Shown here piece after piece: positions 10,946 to 22,346 of a DNA stretch of 64,000 nt; position 1 is the stretch's first letter, and every line of letters begins with the position of its first letter. The notes below the pieces were generated by a model. That model made no database searches and was not told the DNA's origin. It saw only the letters and a list, made by a program, of their open reading frames with translations. The stretch spans positions 47,242,786 through 47,306,785 of the forward strand of contig CM053803.1 of the NCBI GenBank assembly GCA_028671895.1. The letters run 5' to 3'. Made by a program: the position numbers and the translations under genes. This DNA is from Oenanthe sinensis (Eukaryota > Streptophyta > Magnoliopsida > Apiales > Apiaceae).

Positions 10946-12087
10946 TTAGCCATTGTTTAACATCCCTAATTCAATAACCAGCTTTGAGAAAGTGGATTCA
11001 TCAAGTGGTTTTGTGAAGATGTCGGCTAATTGATCTTCTGTGGGTACAAAATGTAACACCACAATTCCGTTCATGACATGCTCTCTTATAAAGTGATACC
11101 TAATGTCAATGTGCTTGGTTCGCGAATGTTGTACAGGATTGTTGGAAATAGCTATAGCACTTGTGTTGTCGCAGAAAATTGGAATTTTGTTCAACGCAAG
11201 TCCATAGTCATTTAGCTGATTCCTAATCCACAAGATCTGTGCACAACAGCTACCTGCCGCAATGTATTCTGCTTCGGCTGTCGAGGTAGATACTGAATGC
11301 TGTTTCTTGCTGTACCAGGAGATCAACCGTCGTCCTAGAAACTGACAGCTTCCAGAAGTACTTTTCCTGTCCATCCTGCACCCTGCATAGTCTGAATCTG
11401 TATAGCCAATTAGGTCAAAACCTGTATCCTTAGGGTACCAAATTCCAAGATTTGGTGTACCCTTTAGATATCTAAAAATTCGTTTAACAGCTATTAGATG
11501 AGATTCCCTTGGGTCAGATTGAAACCTTGCACATAAGCATGTTGCAAACATTATATCGGGTCTACTTGCAGTTAGATACAATAATGAGCCTATCATACCT
11601 CTGTAGCTTGTGATGTCAACTTTCTTACCAGTTTCATCTTTGTCAAGCTTGGTGACTGTAGGCATTGGGGTTTTTGCCGGTGAAGAATCTTCTAGACTGT
11701 ATTTTCTTAGAAGATCTCTTACATACTTTGATTGGCAAATAAAAATCCCATCTTCCTTTTGCTTTATTTGCAATCCAAGGAAGAATGACAGCTCACCCAT
11801 CATGCTCATTTCATATCTGCTCTGCATTAACTTAGCAAATCTCTTGCACAGGCTTTCGTCAGTAGAACCAAATATAATATCGTCAACATAAACTTGGACA
11901 AATATCATATCTTTTTCATGCAATTTATAAAAGAGAGTTTTATCTATGACACCTCTTATGAAACCATTTTCAAGTAAAAACACAGAGAGAGTGTCATACC
12001 ATGTCCTCGGTGCTTGCTTGAGTCCATAGAGGGCTTTGAATAGAAAATACACAAAATCAACAAACTCTGGATTTTCAAAGCCAGGGG
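10946..12087 (-). CDS. pol: Element A pol, C-terminal part: reverse transcriptase and RNase H
   Basis: This frame continues pol after a one-base loss. It holds the RT core (ALYGLKQAPR near the start, catalytic YVDDIIFG at about 11868-11890 on the plus strand), then the copia RNase H with YTDSDYAG, STAEAEYIAAG, FCDNTSAI and the terminal HSRTKHIDIRYHF. It ends LVIELGMLNNG, which is the usual copia pol terminus. The first in-frame methionine is at 12052, but this is not a real start: the frame joins the upstream pol ORF at a C-run (GGGG on the plus strand at 12084-12087). No premature stop is seen inside this part. Confidence 0.93.
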
Positions 12088-14178
12088 CTGTTCGACATAT
12101 ACTTCCTCTTCTAGCTCTCCATTCAGAAATGCACTCTTCACATCCATTTGATAGACTTTGAAATTGGAATGTGCTGCGAATGCCAGAAATATCCTGATGG
12201 CTTCAAGTCTTGCAACTGGTGCGTAGGTCTCGTCATAATCAATTCCCTCTTCCTGGGAGTAACCCTTTGCAACCAGTCTGGCTTTGTTCCTTGTAACAAT
12301 GCCATCACCGTCTAATTTGTTCCTGTATACCCATTTCGTGCCAATAACAGATCTATCTTTAGGCCTGGGTACCAGTGTCCAGACTTCTTGTCTTTCGAAC
12401 TGATTGAGCTCTTCTTGCATGGCAAGAACCCAATCTGGATCAATTAGTGCATCTTCAATCTTCTTTGGTTCTTCTTGAGATAGAAAAACTGAGAATAAAC
12501 ATTCATTTGAAGTTGCACTTCTGGTTCTTACTCCAACATCTGGATCACCTATGATCAATTCAAAAGGATGATCTCTGCTCCATATCCTTTCCCTAGATAG
12601 GTTTGATCTAGATGATTCGCCTCGAAATTCATTGTGATGTTGTGTTCTGCCAGTTGATCCTTCAACTCCCCCTGAGTTGTTGCCAGGATGACTTGTTGAT
12701 CCACCACTGGTATTAGTAGAATCTCCAGTGTTGCCATTGTTTCCACCATTATTACCTGGATCATTACCATCATTGATGTCATTATTTCCTGCTGCAACCT
12801 CAGGTTCTTCTTCGTCATCAGAATGTGAGTCTGGATAATTGTCAAATTTTAATGACTCAGAAGAATCTTCAGTTTGGATACTTGGGAGTCTAGTGTCATC
12901 AAAAGTTACATTGACACTTTCCTTCACTTGGTGCTGATCGATTATGTATACCCTATATGCTCTTCTTGAGTATCCGACAAAAATAGCTTCATGTGCCTTG
13001 GCCTCAAATTTGCCACGATGTTCATCTCCATCTTTTAGCACAAAGCATTTGGCTCCAAATACATGAAAGTACTTGAGAGTAGGTTTCTTGCCAGCCATTA
13101 ATTCATAGGGAGTTTTCATATGATCTTTGTTGATTAGAGTTCGATTCTGAGTATAACAAGCTGTATTTACCGCTTCAGCCCAGAAGTAGATAGGTAACCT
13201 TGATTCACTTAGCATAGTTCTTGCAGCTTCAATCAGGGTTCTATTTTTCCTTTCTACAACTCCATTTTGTTGCGGAGTTCTTGGTGCTGAATATTGCCTT
13301 GTTATCCCCTTGTCTGAGCAGAAATTATTCAGAACTTCATTTTTGAATTCTGTTCCATTATCTGATCTGATTGCCCGGACAGGTAACTTTGAATCTAACT
13401 CAATCAGCTTTATATAATCAATCACCAAATGTGGAGTTTCATCCTTAGAGTTTAAGAATAAAACCCATGTATATTTTGTGAAGTCATCCACAATCACTAA
13501 GGCGTATTTCTTCCTTGACATAGACAGAATATTTACTGGACCAAATAAATCCATGTGTAGGAGTTGAAGTGGTTCAGTGATGTTTGTAGTGTCTGTGCCT
13601 TTGTGAGTTGCTTTCTTTGACTTCCCTTTCTGACATGCCTCACACAAGCCTTCTTGTGTAAATTCCATCGGAGGCAGTCCTCTCACCAAATCCCTCTTGA
13701 CTAGAGAGTTCATTGTTTTGAAATTCAGGTGTGAGAGCTTCTTGTGCCATAGCCAACTTTCCTCTGTTGAAGCTTTTGAATAAAAACAGTTTGCTTCAGC
13801 TTCAGTTCCCGAGTTGAAATCAGCTACGTACAAGTTTCCTTTCCTTACTCCACGCAAGGCTAGTCTGTCTTCTTTAGAATGAGCTATTAAGCACTTCTCC
13901 TTGATAAAGTTTACTTTGTAACCTCTATCACAAAATTGACTGACGCTGAGTAGATTGTGCTTAAGTCCTTCCACCAAAGAGACGTTTTCAATGATAACAT
14001 TCCCTGTATTTAACTTGCCATATCCCGTAGTCATTCCTTTGCTGTTATCTCCAAAGGTGACGATTGGGCCAGCTCTCTCAACCACGTCTGATAGCAGGGC
14101 TCTATCTCCGGTCATATGCCTTGACGATCCGCTGTCCAGGATCCATATAACTCGGTTTGCCTGTCTAACTCCCTGCAA
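12084..14178 (-). CDS. pol: Element A pol, N-terminal part: protease, integrase, start of RT
   Basis: In element order: aspartic protease with active site ILDSGSSRHM (about residues 13-22 from 14178), the GAG-pre-integrase HHCC zinc finger (HKKLSHLN..CEACQKGK, about residues 145-187), and the integrase core with D in DLFGPV (~210), D in SDNGTEF (~272) and E in VVERKN (~308). A low-complexity G/N-rich hinge comes next, then the beginning of RT (VLAMQEELNQFERQEVWTLV, ~585). The frame shifts at a C-run at 12084-12087; the open frame continues out of register to 11956 and encodes nothing familiar. The first codon given is TTG; no ATG stands there, so pol probably needs frameshifting, reinitiation or splicing after the gag stop 13 nt upstream. 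Confidence 0.92.
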
Positions 14179-14190
14179 TTATCAAACGGA

Positions 14191-16629
14191 TTAACTTGTC
14201 TTCGGAGCCCAAAATTGATTGGGCCCGGCATACTTAAAGAATTGACCTTTGTCTGCTTTAACAACAGATCCTTTTCGAACAACATCATTTTCTTCCTTGA
14301 CTGTTCCTACCTTCCTATAAGCAGTCTTAACAACTTTCTGTTTAGACTTAGGAATATATGATTCCTTCTTTTCAGGTGAAAGAGTCGCAGTCTTGGATTT
14401 AGCAAATTTACTATTGATATGCTGTCTAGGTGTCATGTTATCTTTCTTAGCTATCATGCGTTTAAAGTAAGCAGTCATAGCATTAAAGGCACATAACATG
14501 CAATTCATTATACCACAAGGTTTATGGAAAGCATCAATAGTAGGCATGTTATTCAATACAGTAGGAGGCTTATCAGATTCTACTTCAATTTTCTCAGCAG
14601 ATTTGAAGTTTTCAGTAGAATGAAATTTATTGTTGCTGTTCCTACTGTTCACAAATATGTTGGGTCTGTTCATTTTATTCTTTAAGTCTTTTACACCTAC
14701 ACCAGGTCTGGGGGAAACAGACGTTCCCACATCTTTCACTGGTGTCTCCGGTGCACCTTTTTCTTTATGGACATTTACTCCTTTTATGTCCTTAACCTGT
14801 TCTCCTCTCTTCTTCTCTTCCTCAAGATCTTCCAACTGCATTTCATATGCAATTAGAACAGAGCTCTCAAGGATGGGTTCAGCTATCGGTGTTATGAAGA
14901 GAGGTTTCGGTGTGTCTTTAACAACATGTGGGATACCCCTTTCTACAGCACTTTTTTTTAAGGGGGTTATGTTGCTTGGCTTTCCTACAGATTTGTTATA
15001 CTCGAAGCCTATTCCAACTTTACGACTTATTTCTTGTTGGTCAACTAGGTTCTTAACAATATATGAGGAATTCTTATATGCAAGACACTTCTTCTTTTCT
15101 TCTTCAATTTGGTTTCTGAGATTAGTTTCTACAACGACATGACAACTGACTTTGCTGACTTGAACAGCTAAGTCTTCAGTCAACTTAATAGTCAACTTGT
15201 CATGATTTCTTTTTAACTGTTTAAAAACTTCAGTCTCATCAACTAACTCTTTGACTTTGAGTCTGAGTTTCTTAACTTTATCTCTTTCACCATCTAGTTC
15301 TTTACCTAGCAAGGCAAACATCTTAGGACAAGAAGGATTTACCTCTATTCCTCTATCACGGGTGGGAGACAGTGATTCCTCTGATGAAGCCATAAGAGCA
15401 AGATTTCCCAGCTCTTCCTCATCATCGTTATCTGAGTCATCCCAGCTTTTGTCTGCTGCTAGATAGGACTTTCCTTGATGCTTTTTCACGAGCGCATCAT
15501 ATTTCTCCTTGAGCTCTTCGTAAGACTCTCTCTTTTTCCCTTGCTTAGGCTTCTTGCACTCAGTTGCAAAGTGCCCTAGCTCATTACAGTTGAAGCAACG
15601 AAACTTGCTTCTATCAACTAAGCCGGTCTTGTAGCCGCTTTTTGATACTGCTGTCGAAGAACCTCCTCTTTGGAATCTTCCAAAATTAGGCTTAACTCTG
15701 AATGAGGAGTTCCTTCGGAATCTCATGTTGCCAAACTTCCTGGCAACCATAGCTAGAGATTCATCTTCCAGCTGATCTAGTTCTTCCAGCGAGTAGAACT
15801 CACCATCTTCTTGATTGTCAGAAGTATGTCCAAGTTCTGGAACCACATATTCTGTTGAACTATTAGAAGGTGCAACAGCCTTCACTTCTACTTTCTCTGG
15901 TGCTTCTACCATTAATGCCTTGGAGGAACTCAGTACCTTACCTCTACCGTACATCTCTCTGGTTTGGATCTGTTCCAGTTCATAAGTCTTTAAAACTCCG
16001 TAGAGTCTTTCTAGGGTCACTTCTTTCATGTCCCTAGATTCCCGGATGGCTGCAATCCTGTGCTCCAGATGCTCTGGTAAGGTCAGCAAAAACTTCCTGT
16101 TCACCTCTTGGTTCTGATAAAACTTTCTATTCATGTTTAGCTCATTTATCAATTTGTTTAGTCTCTGAAACACCTCAGAGATACCCTCACCAGGGTTGGA
16201 TCTAAACTGTTCATATTGGGTGGTCAGGATCTCCAGTCTATTCTCCTTAACTTCTTCAGTTCCCTCATTGATAATTTCAATTGTTTCCCAGATTTGTTTT
16301 GCATTCTTGCAATTGACTACTTGGTTGTACATGATGTAGTCTAGGGATTCAATTAATATGAGCTTCAGATTATTATCAAGGGACACAGCTTCTGTTTCCT
16401 CATCTGTATAGTCTGCCGGACTTTTCGAAAACTGTCTGTGGGGAATTACAACCCCATCTACTGTATGTTCGAGAACAACTGATATAGGGAGCTCAACACC
16501 TTTAGCCATAATTAATGCGTACTTGGGATTTGCAATCCCGATAAACAGTAGCATTTTTTGTTTCCACAAGTTGTAGTGTTCTCTATCGAACTGTGGAATT
16601 TTAATACTAGTTACTTTCTGAGTACTCAT
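14191..16629 (-). CDS. gag: Element A Gag
   Basis: An uninterrupted 812-residue frame starts MSTQKVTSIKIPQFDREHYN soon after the PBS. The N-terminal ~240 residues match the copia-type gag/UBN2 capsid-like region (LFIGIANPKY, IWETIE, QFRSNPGEG, FLLTLPEHLEHRI). A CCHC zinc knuckle CFNCNELGHFATEC lies near residues 344-358 and would bind RNA. A long lysine/glutamate-rich C-terminal extension follows, typical of the unusually long Gag proteins of SIRE-type elements. It carries a Cys cluster C-x4-C-x2-C that element C shares (CGNIDCMPC). The stop TAA lies 13 nt before pol, which is in another frame. Intactness supports recent insertion. Confidence 0.95.
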   Translation of the reverse strand: MSTQKVTSIKIPQFDREHYNLWKQKMLLFIGIANPKYALIMAKGVELPISVVLEHTVDGVVIPHRQFSKSPADYTDEETEAVSLDNNLKLILIESLDYIMYNQVVNCKNAKQIWETIEIINEGTEEVKENRLEILTTQYEQFRSNPGEGISEVFQRLNKLINELNMNRKFYQNQEVNRKFLLTLPEHLEHRIAAIRESRDMKEVTLERLYGVLKTYELEQIQTREMYGRGKVLSSSKALMVEAPEKVEVKAVAPSNSSTEYVVPELGHTSDNQEDGEFYSLEELDQLEDESLAMVARKFGNMRFRRNSSFRVKPNFGRFQRGGSSTAVSKSGYKTGLVDRSKFRCFNCNELGHFATECKKPKQGKKRESYEELKEKYDALVKKHQGKSYLAADKSWDDSDNDDEEELGNLALMASSEESLSPTRDRGIEVNPSCPKMFALLGKELDGERDKVKKLRLKVKELVDETEVFKQLKRNHDKLTIKLTEDLAVQVSKVSCHVVVETNLRNQIEEEKKKCLAYKNSSYIVKNLVDQQEISRKVGIGFEYNKSVGKPSNITPLKKSAVERGIPHVVKDTPKPLFITPIAEPILESSVLIAYEMQLEDLEEEKKRGEQVKDIKGVNVHKEKGAPETPVKDVGTSVSPRPGVGVKDLKNKMNRPNIFVNSRNSNNKFHSTENFKSAEKIEVESDKPPTVLNNMPTIDAFHKPCGIMNCMLCAFNAMTAYFKRMIAKKDNMTPRQHINSKFAKSKTATLSPEKKESYIPKSKQKVVKTAYRKVGTVKEENDVVRKGSVVKADKGQFFKYAGPNQFWAPKTS

Positions 16630-16820
16630 CTTTAATAAGATTAAAAATTAAGTGTTTCAAAAAAATATTTTAATTTTTGACTTAAAACAATTTTTGATCA
16701 AAAATAATTTTTAGAAAAAAAATTATTTCGAATAAAAAATTATTTCGAATTTAAAATAATTTTTGAGATCTGTATGAGTTGCGAAATTTTTGGTTTGGAT
16801 CTGATATTAACTATATCAAC

Positions 16821-16836
16821 CAGCTCTGATACCAAT
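16821..16836 (-). promoter_or_regulatory. Primer binding site of element A (initiator tRNA-Met)
   Basis: The minus strand reads ATTGGTATCAGAGCTG directly after the 5' LTR end at 16837. TGGTATCAGAGC is the complement of the 3' end of plant initiator tRNA-Met, the usual copia primer. Confidence 0.95.
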
Positions 16837-17483
16837 TGTTGGTCCCTGATATTGTAGAAGGGGGGTTGAATACAATATCTGAAATTTAATCGCTGAATAA
16901 TTGGATTTAAAAAATTATTTTAATTACTCGCGAAATATTAATTAGAATGAAATACTGTTCAAGTGAAAAATATAATTTTAACTTGATTAGTATTACAAAA
17001 TTAATATTAAGAAAACTGTAATATAATTGATAAAAGTTCTAGAACAAATTTGACATGAATTGTTCGTGTCTTACAATTATATTCCAAACTCAGCACAGAA
17101 ATCTGTGAATATTACAATGCAGATAAATTACTGAATTTGATCTGATTTTTCTACACTAACAAATGAAGCAAACTCCTCATATTTATAGAGGTTGGAAAAA
17201 GGCTGGTATGACCTTTTTCAATATGACTTAATTTAGAGAAATAAAGTCTGTATGACCTTTTATAACACTTATATGACTTATAAAACACTGGGCAAGACTT
17301 ATTTCTCTCGGTATGACTTATTATATTAATTAAAAAATCGGTATGACTTTTTAATTAAATAAAAAATCACTCCAGCATGACCTTTTGATCAAAGAAAATT
17401 CGGTATGACTTATTATATATATATATAAAAAGTCTCGGTATGACTTATAAAAAATCATCCGGTATGACTTATTTAAGTCATTC

Positions 17484-17572
<89 letters not shown>

Positions 17573-18223
17573 TCATTCTAACTAGTTTCTTTTATGATAA
17601 ATTAATTCTTCTTTAAATCAATTAAATAATTTATAAATTAAATTAAATTCAACTTGAATTAATTTAATTAAATAAATTAAATAATTAACTTACTTGGTTT
17701 GTAGAAATAAAATATCATAGAGAACTTGATTCAACTGCAGTCTTCTTGATTTTTCTTTGACTTCTGATCTTGAAACCTCTTGATTAAATGAAGAATAAAT
17801 ATTTATATTTAGTTGACACACAAATGTACTGTCTGGTTCATTTGTGTCATACTAATAAATATTCTCCTTTTAATAACCTTGAATTAGAGGCCTTCTGTCA
17901 TTTCTTCTGCTTCACTGTCTTCATTTTTCTTCTGGAATCTACTTGTTGTAACCACTTGAAATCTTCTGTACCTTCTGTCTTCTATGGAAGTACTACTACA
18001 TTATTATTTTCACTGACGCTTGAACATAAAAATGAACTTCTTCCAGTGTTGAGTAGCAATCCTATAAAAATACTTCTGATACTTGGATCCTTTGTGATTA
18101 GTTGACTGTCTTCGTCTTGATTCCTGATTGGTGCTTATTATTTACTTCTATTTATTAGCTAGAGTTGAGTTGTCATCTAATTATTACAAATAGGCCTAGT
18201 CATATGCCTTTCAAAACTTATAA
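16837..18223 (-). repeat. 5' LTR of element A
   Basis: It is nearly identical to 4577-5949. The differences are an (AT)n tract expanded to about 84 bp (17485-17568) and loss of one block containing two CGGTATGACTT words, leaving five. An antisense ORF of 105 codons at 17788-18105 is identical in both LTRs but is only a by-product of LTR sequence. Confidence 0.95.
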
Positions 18224-18228
18224 TTACC
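18224..18228. repeat. Target site duplication AAACT (right) of element A
   Basis: It pairs with 4572-4576 and fixes the element boundary. Confidence 0.95.
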
Positions 18229-18323
18229 CGTCACACCTACGAAAAGGAGCCTAGGACTTTTCTTAGTCTGCTTTTAACTTTTGATTTTACTCGAGGATGA
18301 ACAAAGATAGGTATGGGGGCATT
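18229..18323 (+). mobile_element. 3' UTR and polypurine tract of the Athila/Tat-like element (right part)
   Basis: Continuing from 4576, this piece contains TTACTCGAGGATGAACAAAG, similar to the 'ctcgaggacgagca' segment near the 3' end of many plant Tat/Athila elements. GGTATGGGGGCA follows, a plausible polypurine tract directly before an LTR start TGATTAG. Confidence 0.55.
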
Positions 18324-19660
18324 TGATTAGTGCATTTTTTACATATTTTTATACCTATTTAGTGTTTGCCTTAGTATTTTTAATTAATTAATTTGATGCA
18401 TTTGCATAATTTTGTAGATATTTGATTAAATAAGAAAAAAAGAAGAAAATGGGAGAAAAGAGCAAGAAAGGAAAAGAAGTAAATTTGAGACAAGCAATCA
18501 AGCCATTTTCAAGCCACCAAGCTATACTTGGAGCGAAAGCAAATGACAAATGGATGGAGGATTTACCCAATACCCTAATTTTGTCCTATAAATACTCATC
18601 TTCTTCCATTGTATTCCCAACTTTAGTTTTACCCTAGTTTTAGTTGTAGCCTCTCTTTTAATTTTTTAGATCTGGTTTTTAGCTCTCTCAAATATTATAA
18701 ACAATTTTCATATTAATGGAAGTCTTTATTTTCTTTTATGCTAGTGTCCATCTTCATCATTTATAAGTCTTAATTTCTTTTATGCTAGTCTCCATCATAT
18801 CTTCTTTAAATTTATGGCTATGATATCTTTCTAAGTACCACAAGTTATATACATGGGAAATGAAAGGATCCCTTTTAGAATAATATTCTAGATCTAGTTT
18901 ATTTCATCTCTCTACTTTACTCCTTAGTTTTACTTTCTATTATCTTGTCATGAGCCCTTTAAATCTCTATTTTAAATGTGAGTTTAATGATTTAAGATCT
19001 TTAATTTTGTTATTGTTGGTTCTTGATTTTAGATTATAGATCTTAGTTTCTCTTTCTACTTGCATCTTATCTTCTTTCTTTTTAGATCTATTTTTTTTAT
19101 TTTTTGGTTGAGCTCCTAACTAGATATCAATTCTATTGTTCGGTTTGATTCACATACTTTTTACATTTACTGGTTTTCATCTTTAGTTTACATCTTGTTC
19201 TTATCTTTTATGTTTGAGCTTTCAAGGCTCAAGTCTTTACTTTTACTTTTAATAATCTTTTGTGCTATGATAACTTTCAAAATCCACCAAGTTGAGCTTA
19301 GAGAAATGAAATGAGCACTTTTATTTTAATCTTTTTAGATCTGCTCTTCTTTGATATTTAATGGGTTTAATAATTTAAGCTTAGATTTCTCTCCATTAGT
19401 AGTTTAATTTTTTTTAGTTTTAGATATAATTTTAGTAGTGTTAAAATATGAACTTTAATTTTTTTTAGATATATTTTACTAGCTTACTTGTTTTTTTTCT
19501 TTTATTAGTATAAACAAAATTCACCTTGAAATTAAATTCTCTAATTCGCCTAAGTTAAATTTAAGGTTCGTGAAATTAATTTAGTCCTTGTGGTTCGAAT
19601 CTTAAACTACTAAAACAAGATCATGCACTTGCGATAATTTTAAAATCAATATTTTTAGCA
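18324..19660 (+). repeat. LTR of the Athila/Tat-like Ty3/gypsy element
   Basis: It starts TGATTAGTGCATTTTTT after a purine tract. It ends with 'TTGTGGTTCGAATCTTAAACT' (split here by description) and then ATGCACTTGCGAT near 19627, which resembles the common end of Athila/Tat 5' LTRs (gtggttcga..acttgcgataa). The body is T-rich with several degenerate internal repeats (AGATCT-rich around 18660-19340). The exact right edge (19660 or a few bases later) is uncertain. No second copy is in the window, so it may be a 3' LTR. Confidence 0.55.
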
Positions 19661-19692
19661 CATCATATTGTAATCCTGATGGGGTCCTGTAC

Positions 19693-20990
19693 ATGTCAAA
19701 GGCAAATAAACTATCTTACTTCAGGATTCCACATCACATGAATCAAGGGAACAAAAGCCAAATCATAAGTCTGATAGACTTGCATCAGAAAAAGCCTGTG
19801 AAGCATGAAGAAGATAAAATAATTCTAGAAAAACTGAGAAAGTTCATAAGTGAACAAGTCTCAGACTTTGTAATTGAAAAGTTGATGAAGAAGAATAAGA
19901 AGAATATAGATGATGAAGATAAGGGTCAAGACAAGAAAGATGACAAGCCTGCACCCAGGAGTAATAAGGATGGAAAGAAAGATGAAAATAAAAAGAAGTA
20001 TGATGAATTGAAGAAAGGTGATGACAAGGGTAAAGAGAAGAAATATGATAGAAAGAAAACAACAAAGCAACATGTTGTTAGTCATGATAGTACACCTACA
20101 AAAATCCAGGGTATTAATGTGGCTACAACAATTTCTAAAACTGCTCAAGTACCAAAATCCAAAACATGAAAAAGATATCTTGTCAAGGTGATTGCACACG
20201 GAGTTATAAGGAGGGAAATAAAGAAGGAACACACCTCTAAATCGAAGTCATGTCAACATATCAAGGTCAATAATGCAACCAGAATGAAATTCAAGAAATC
20301 CACTAGTTCATTACTAGTGAGATGTCCAAAATGGAGAAAACAACTCATTGTTCCTGAATAAGGACTTCCAGTCAATCCAATCGAAGAAGAGGAGGTGTTT
20401 GATAAAAGACGAATCAAACAATGGATTGCAAGTAGGATCTCCAAGGTTGAAATCAGGAACAAAAGAATGTTTGTGGCCACTGTTGATGGAGAGGAAGGAG
20501 GATTCTACCATGATAACTCAGAAACCACTACACATCAAATCAAAAGAGTGATCAGTATGAATGACAAGAAGTGTATGGTGAACAAACTGAAGATGGTTGA
20601 AGTGGCTAAGTATCTGGCTAGAAAATATCAGAAAAAATTTGACAAAGTCATTTACAAAAGAGAAATGACTGAAAAGAAGATCAAAGAGGATGAGAAATAG
20701 AAAGAAAGTCTGAAGAATTGAGAAGACAAGGAAAATGCAGAGTTTTCACAGATCCCGATAGAATTGAGGTCAAAACTTACAATGGGACAACAGTCAAAGT
20801 AAGACTCAAGTTTATCATAGACTATCCTCTTGAAACTCTTTACATTGTGGCAAACATACTCAAAGATTCTATTCTAATCAAAGAAATCAATGCAATGCAA
20901 GAATGCCTTCAAGCCATAGAAGAGATCAACAAAAGAAAAGAAGAAGAAAATAAGTCTATCTATGACATCTATCTAAACAAACAAATGTAG
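19693..20990 (+). pseudogene. 3' remnant of the accessory ORF of SIRE-like element G
   Basis: Three frames run one after another: 19693-20169 (very Lys/Asp-rich), about 20349-20700 (KRRIKQWIASRISKVEIRNK...) and 20703-20990 (ending IYDIYLNKQM). Stops and a one-base shift near 20703 separate them. The order of a charged region, a basic domain and a coiled C-terminus just before a polypurine tract and LTR matches the extra ORF of the other SIRE-like elements, but I cannot align it residue by residue to A or B. Gag and pol are missing, so the copy is 5'-truncated, next to the gypsy LTR. Confidence 0.6.
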
Positions 20991-21033
20991 GCTTGATATC
21001 TTGTATGAATTTATAAAAATATCTTTTCCCAAA

Positions 21034-21044
21034 TTGGGGGAGAT
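21034..21044 (+). promoter_or_regulatory. Polypurine tract of element G
   Basis: TTGGGGGAGAT directly precedes the LTR start TGATGGATC and matches the tracts of elements E and A. Confidence 0.8.
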
Positions 21045-22234
21045 TGATGGATCTAGACATGCCTACTTTGTTTGATTGCATTACTTCTCATATTGTAACA
21101 TTCTTAGTACTTCATGTATAGGATGATGACTTAGTTCCTTATCATGTATTTACAGATATAAGCTTGTTTCTACTGTAACTCCATTGTAAATAGATGATCA
21201 CAAAAATTAATATATTGGTAGAAGATTCAAGTGAAAGTGAATCATGCATAAGGGAAATGAAGACCTCATCAAAATAAGGAGTTAAGTATCAAATTAGTTT
21301 TAAGGCAAATGTTTAATAGAGAAGTCATCCTATTCGAGAAGTCTAGAATGAAGGTGGTAGAGAAGTGTCAAAAATCAAGTATTTGTTAACTAATTGAGAA
21401 GTCAAGTTTCATAACCAATCGAGAAGTTAGCAGATCAGTCAATCGAGAATTCCAGTAATCAACACATCGAGAAGTTAGTAATTGAGGCAATCGAGAAGTC
21501 TAAGGAATATGACTAATCGAGAAGTCAGTGGTAGTAAACCATTCAAGAAGTCTAGTATGATCGAGAAGTCTCAAGAGTAATCGATCGAGAAGTCTACATC
21601 ATGACTTCTCAAAGTATGTTCAAGAGAGTATTCGATTGTTTCAAATGGGCTAAATTCAAGGAAATGTGCAGAAGAACTAGACAAGTATTTGAAGCATTGT
21701 CATAATCAGGGTCAGTCAAACCTGTGAAGATAATGATAAGTCTACAATGAAGCTTGAAAGAAGAACAAGACAAAGGCAGAAGGAAGAAAATATAATGGAT
21801 CATACTGTTTTATCATAGAACTTAGCTAGAAATAGAATGTGTACTATGTAAAACAGATTTGTCTATTTCTAGTTATAGCAAAACAAACTGCATGTGCACA
21901 AAAGATAAGTTGTCTATTTAGTAAGAGTATACAGCTTCACAAGTCCGTGTGTTGAATAGAATTCAAATCTTGTTTTCTTTTCAAGAACAAGAAGCTGATG
22001 TTCAAAATAGAATCTCATAATTGTAGCAAATTTCATTCTAATACAATATTAGATTGAAAATTAGTTTATGTATTTGTTTACACTTCTTATTTGTGCAATC
22101 ATTGATCAAACATTCATACACATTAAACTAATCTACTACAATTTATATTCAGACAATTCATCAAAGCAAAAACAAAAAGAAACCAACTTATACATTCACC
22201 CCCTCTATATAAGTTTCTACTACTCAAAACTAAA
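21045..22234 (+). repeat. 3' LTR of SIRE-like element G
   Basis: The LTR begins TGATGGATCTAGACATG after the polypurine tract and ends just after the block ACATTCACCCCCTCTATATA (22188-22207). It is shared with the fragment at 315-539. The right edge is approximate. The LTR holds about eleven copies or near copies of TCGAGAAGTC at 21320-21620. Confidence 0.8.
21320..21620 (+). repeat. Iterated TCGAGAAGTC motif inside LTR G
   Basis: By eye about eleven exact or near copies of (A/T)TCGAGAAGTC(T) occur at irregular spacing of roughly 15-45 bp, plus one in the opposite orientation near 21602. The irregular spacing and non-identical spacer sequence separate this from a simple tandem array or CRISPR. 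Confidence 0.85.
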
Positions 22235-22346
22235 AAATCCATATTCCCTTCATCTTCCTTTAAATCTCAGTTTCCCCATCTCCCCATCTCCCCGTCTTCA
22301 TCTTCAATATCTAGTTCAAAGATTAGTAGTACTTCAATAAAGGATA

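Larger units (their letters stand above)
4577..18223 (-). mobile_element. Complete SIRE/Maximus-like Ty1/copia retrotransposon A
   Basis: A 13,647-bp element lies on the minus strand, bounded by LTRs of 1387 bp (16837-18223, the element's 5' LTR) and 1373 bp (4577-5949, its 3' LTR), both with TG..CA ends. The target duplication AAACT is present at 4572-4576 and 18224-18228. In element orientation the order is LTR, PBS, gag (16629-14191), pol (14178-10946), AT-rich linker, two overlapping accessory ORFs (9752-6313), polypurine tract, LTR. Few base differences separate the LTRs outside two length-variable places, and gag is uninterrupted. It is therefore the most recent insertion in the window, sitting in an older gypsy 3' UTR. 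One frameshift in pol and one between the accessory ORFs probably make this copy non-autonomous. Confidence 0.96.

Noticed and set aside
19844..20232. Minus-strand ORFs opposite the Lys/Asp-rich remnant of element G
   Set aside because: They are shadows of the plus-strand lysine-rich frame.
21320..21620. CRISPR-like array of TCGAGAAGTC words
   Set aside because: Repeats are too short and degenerate, spacers irregular, and the array lies inside a plant LTR.
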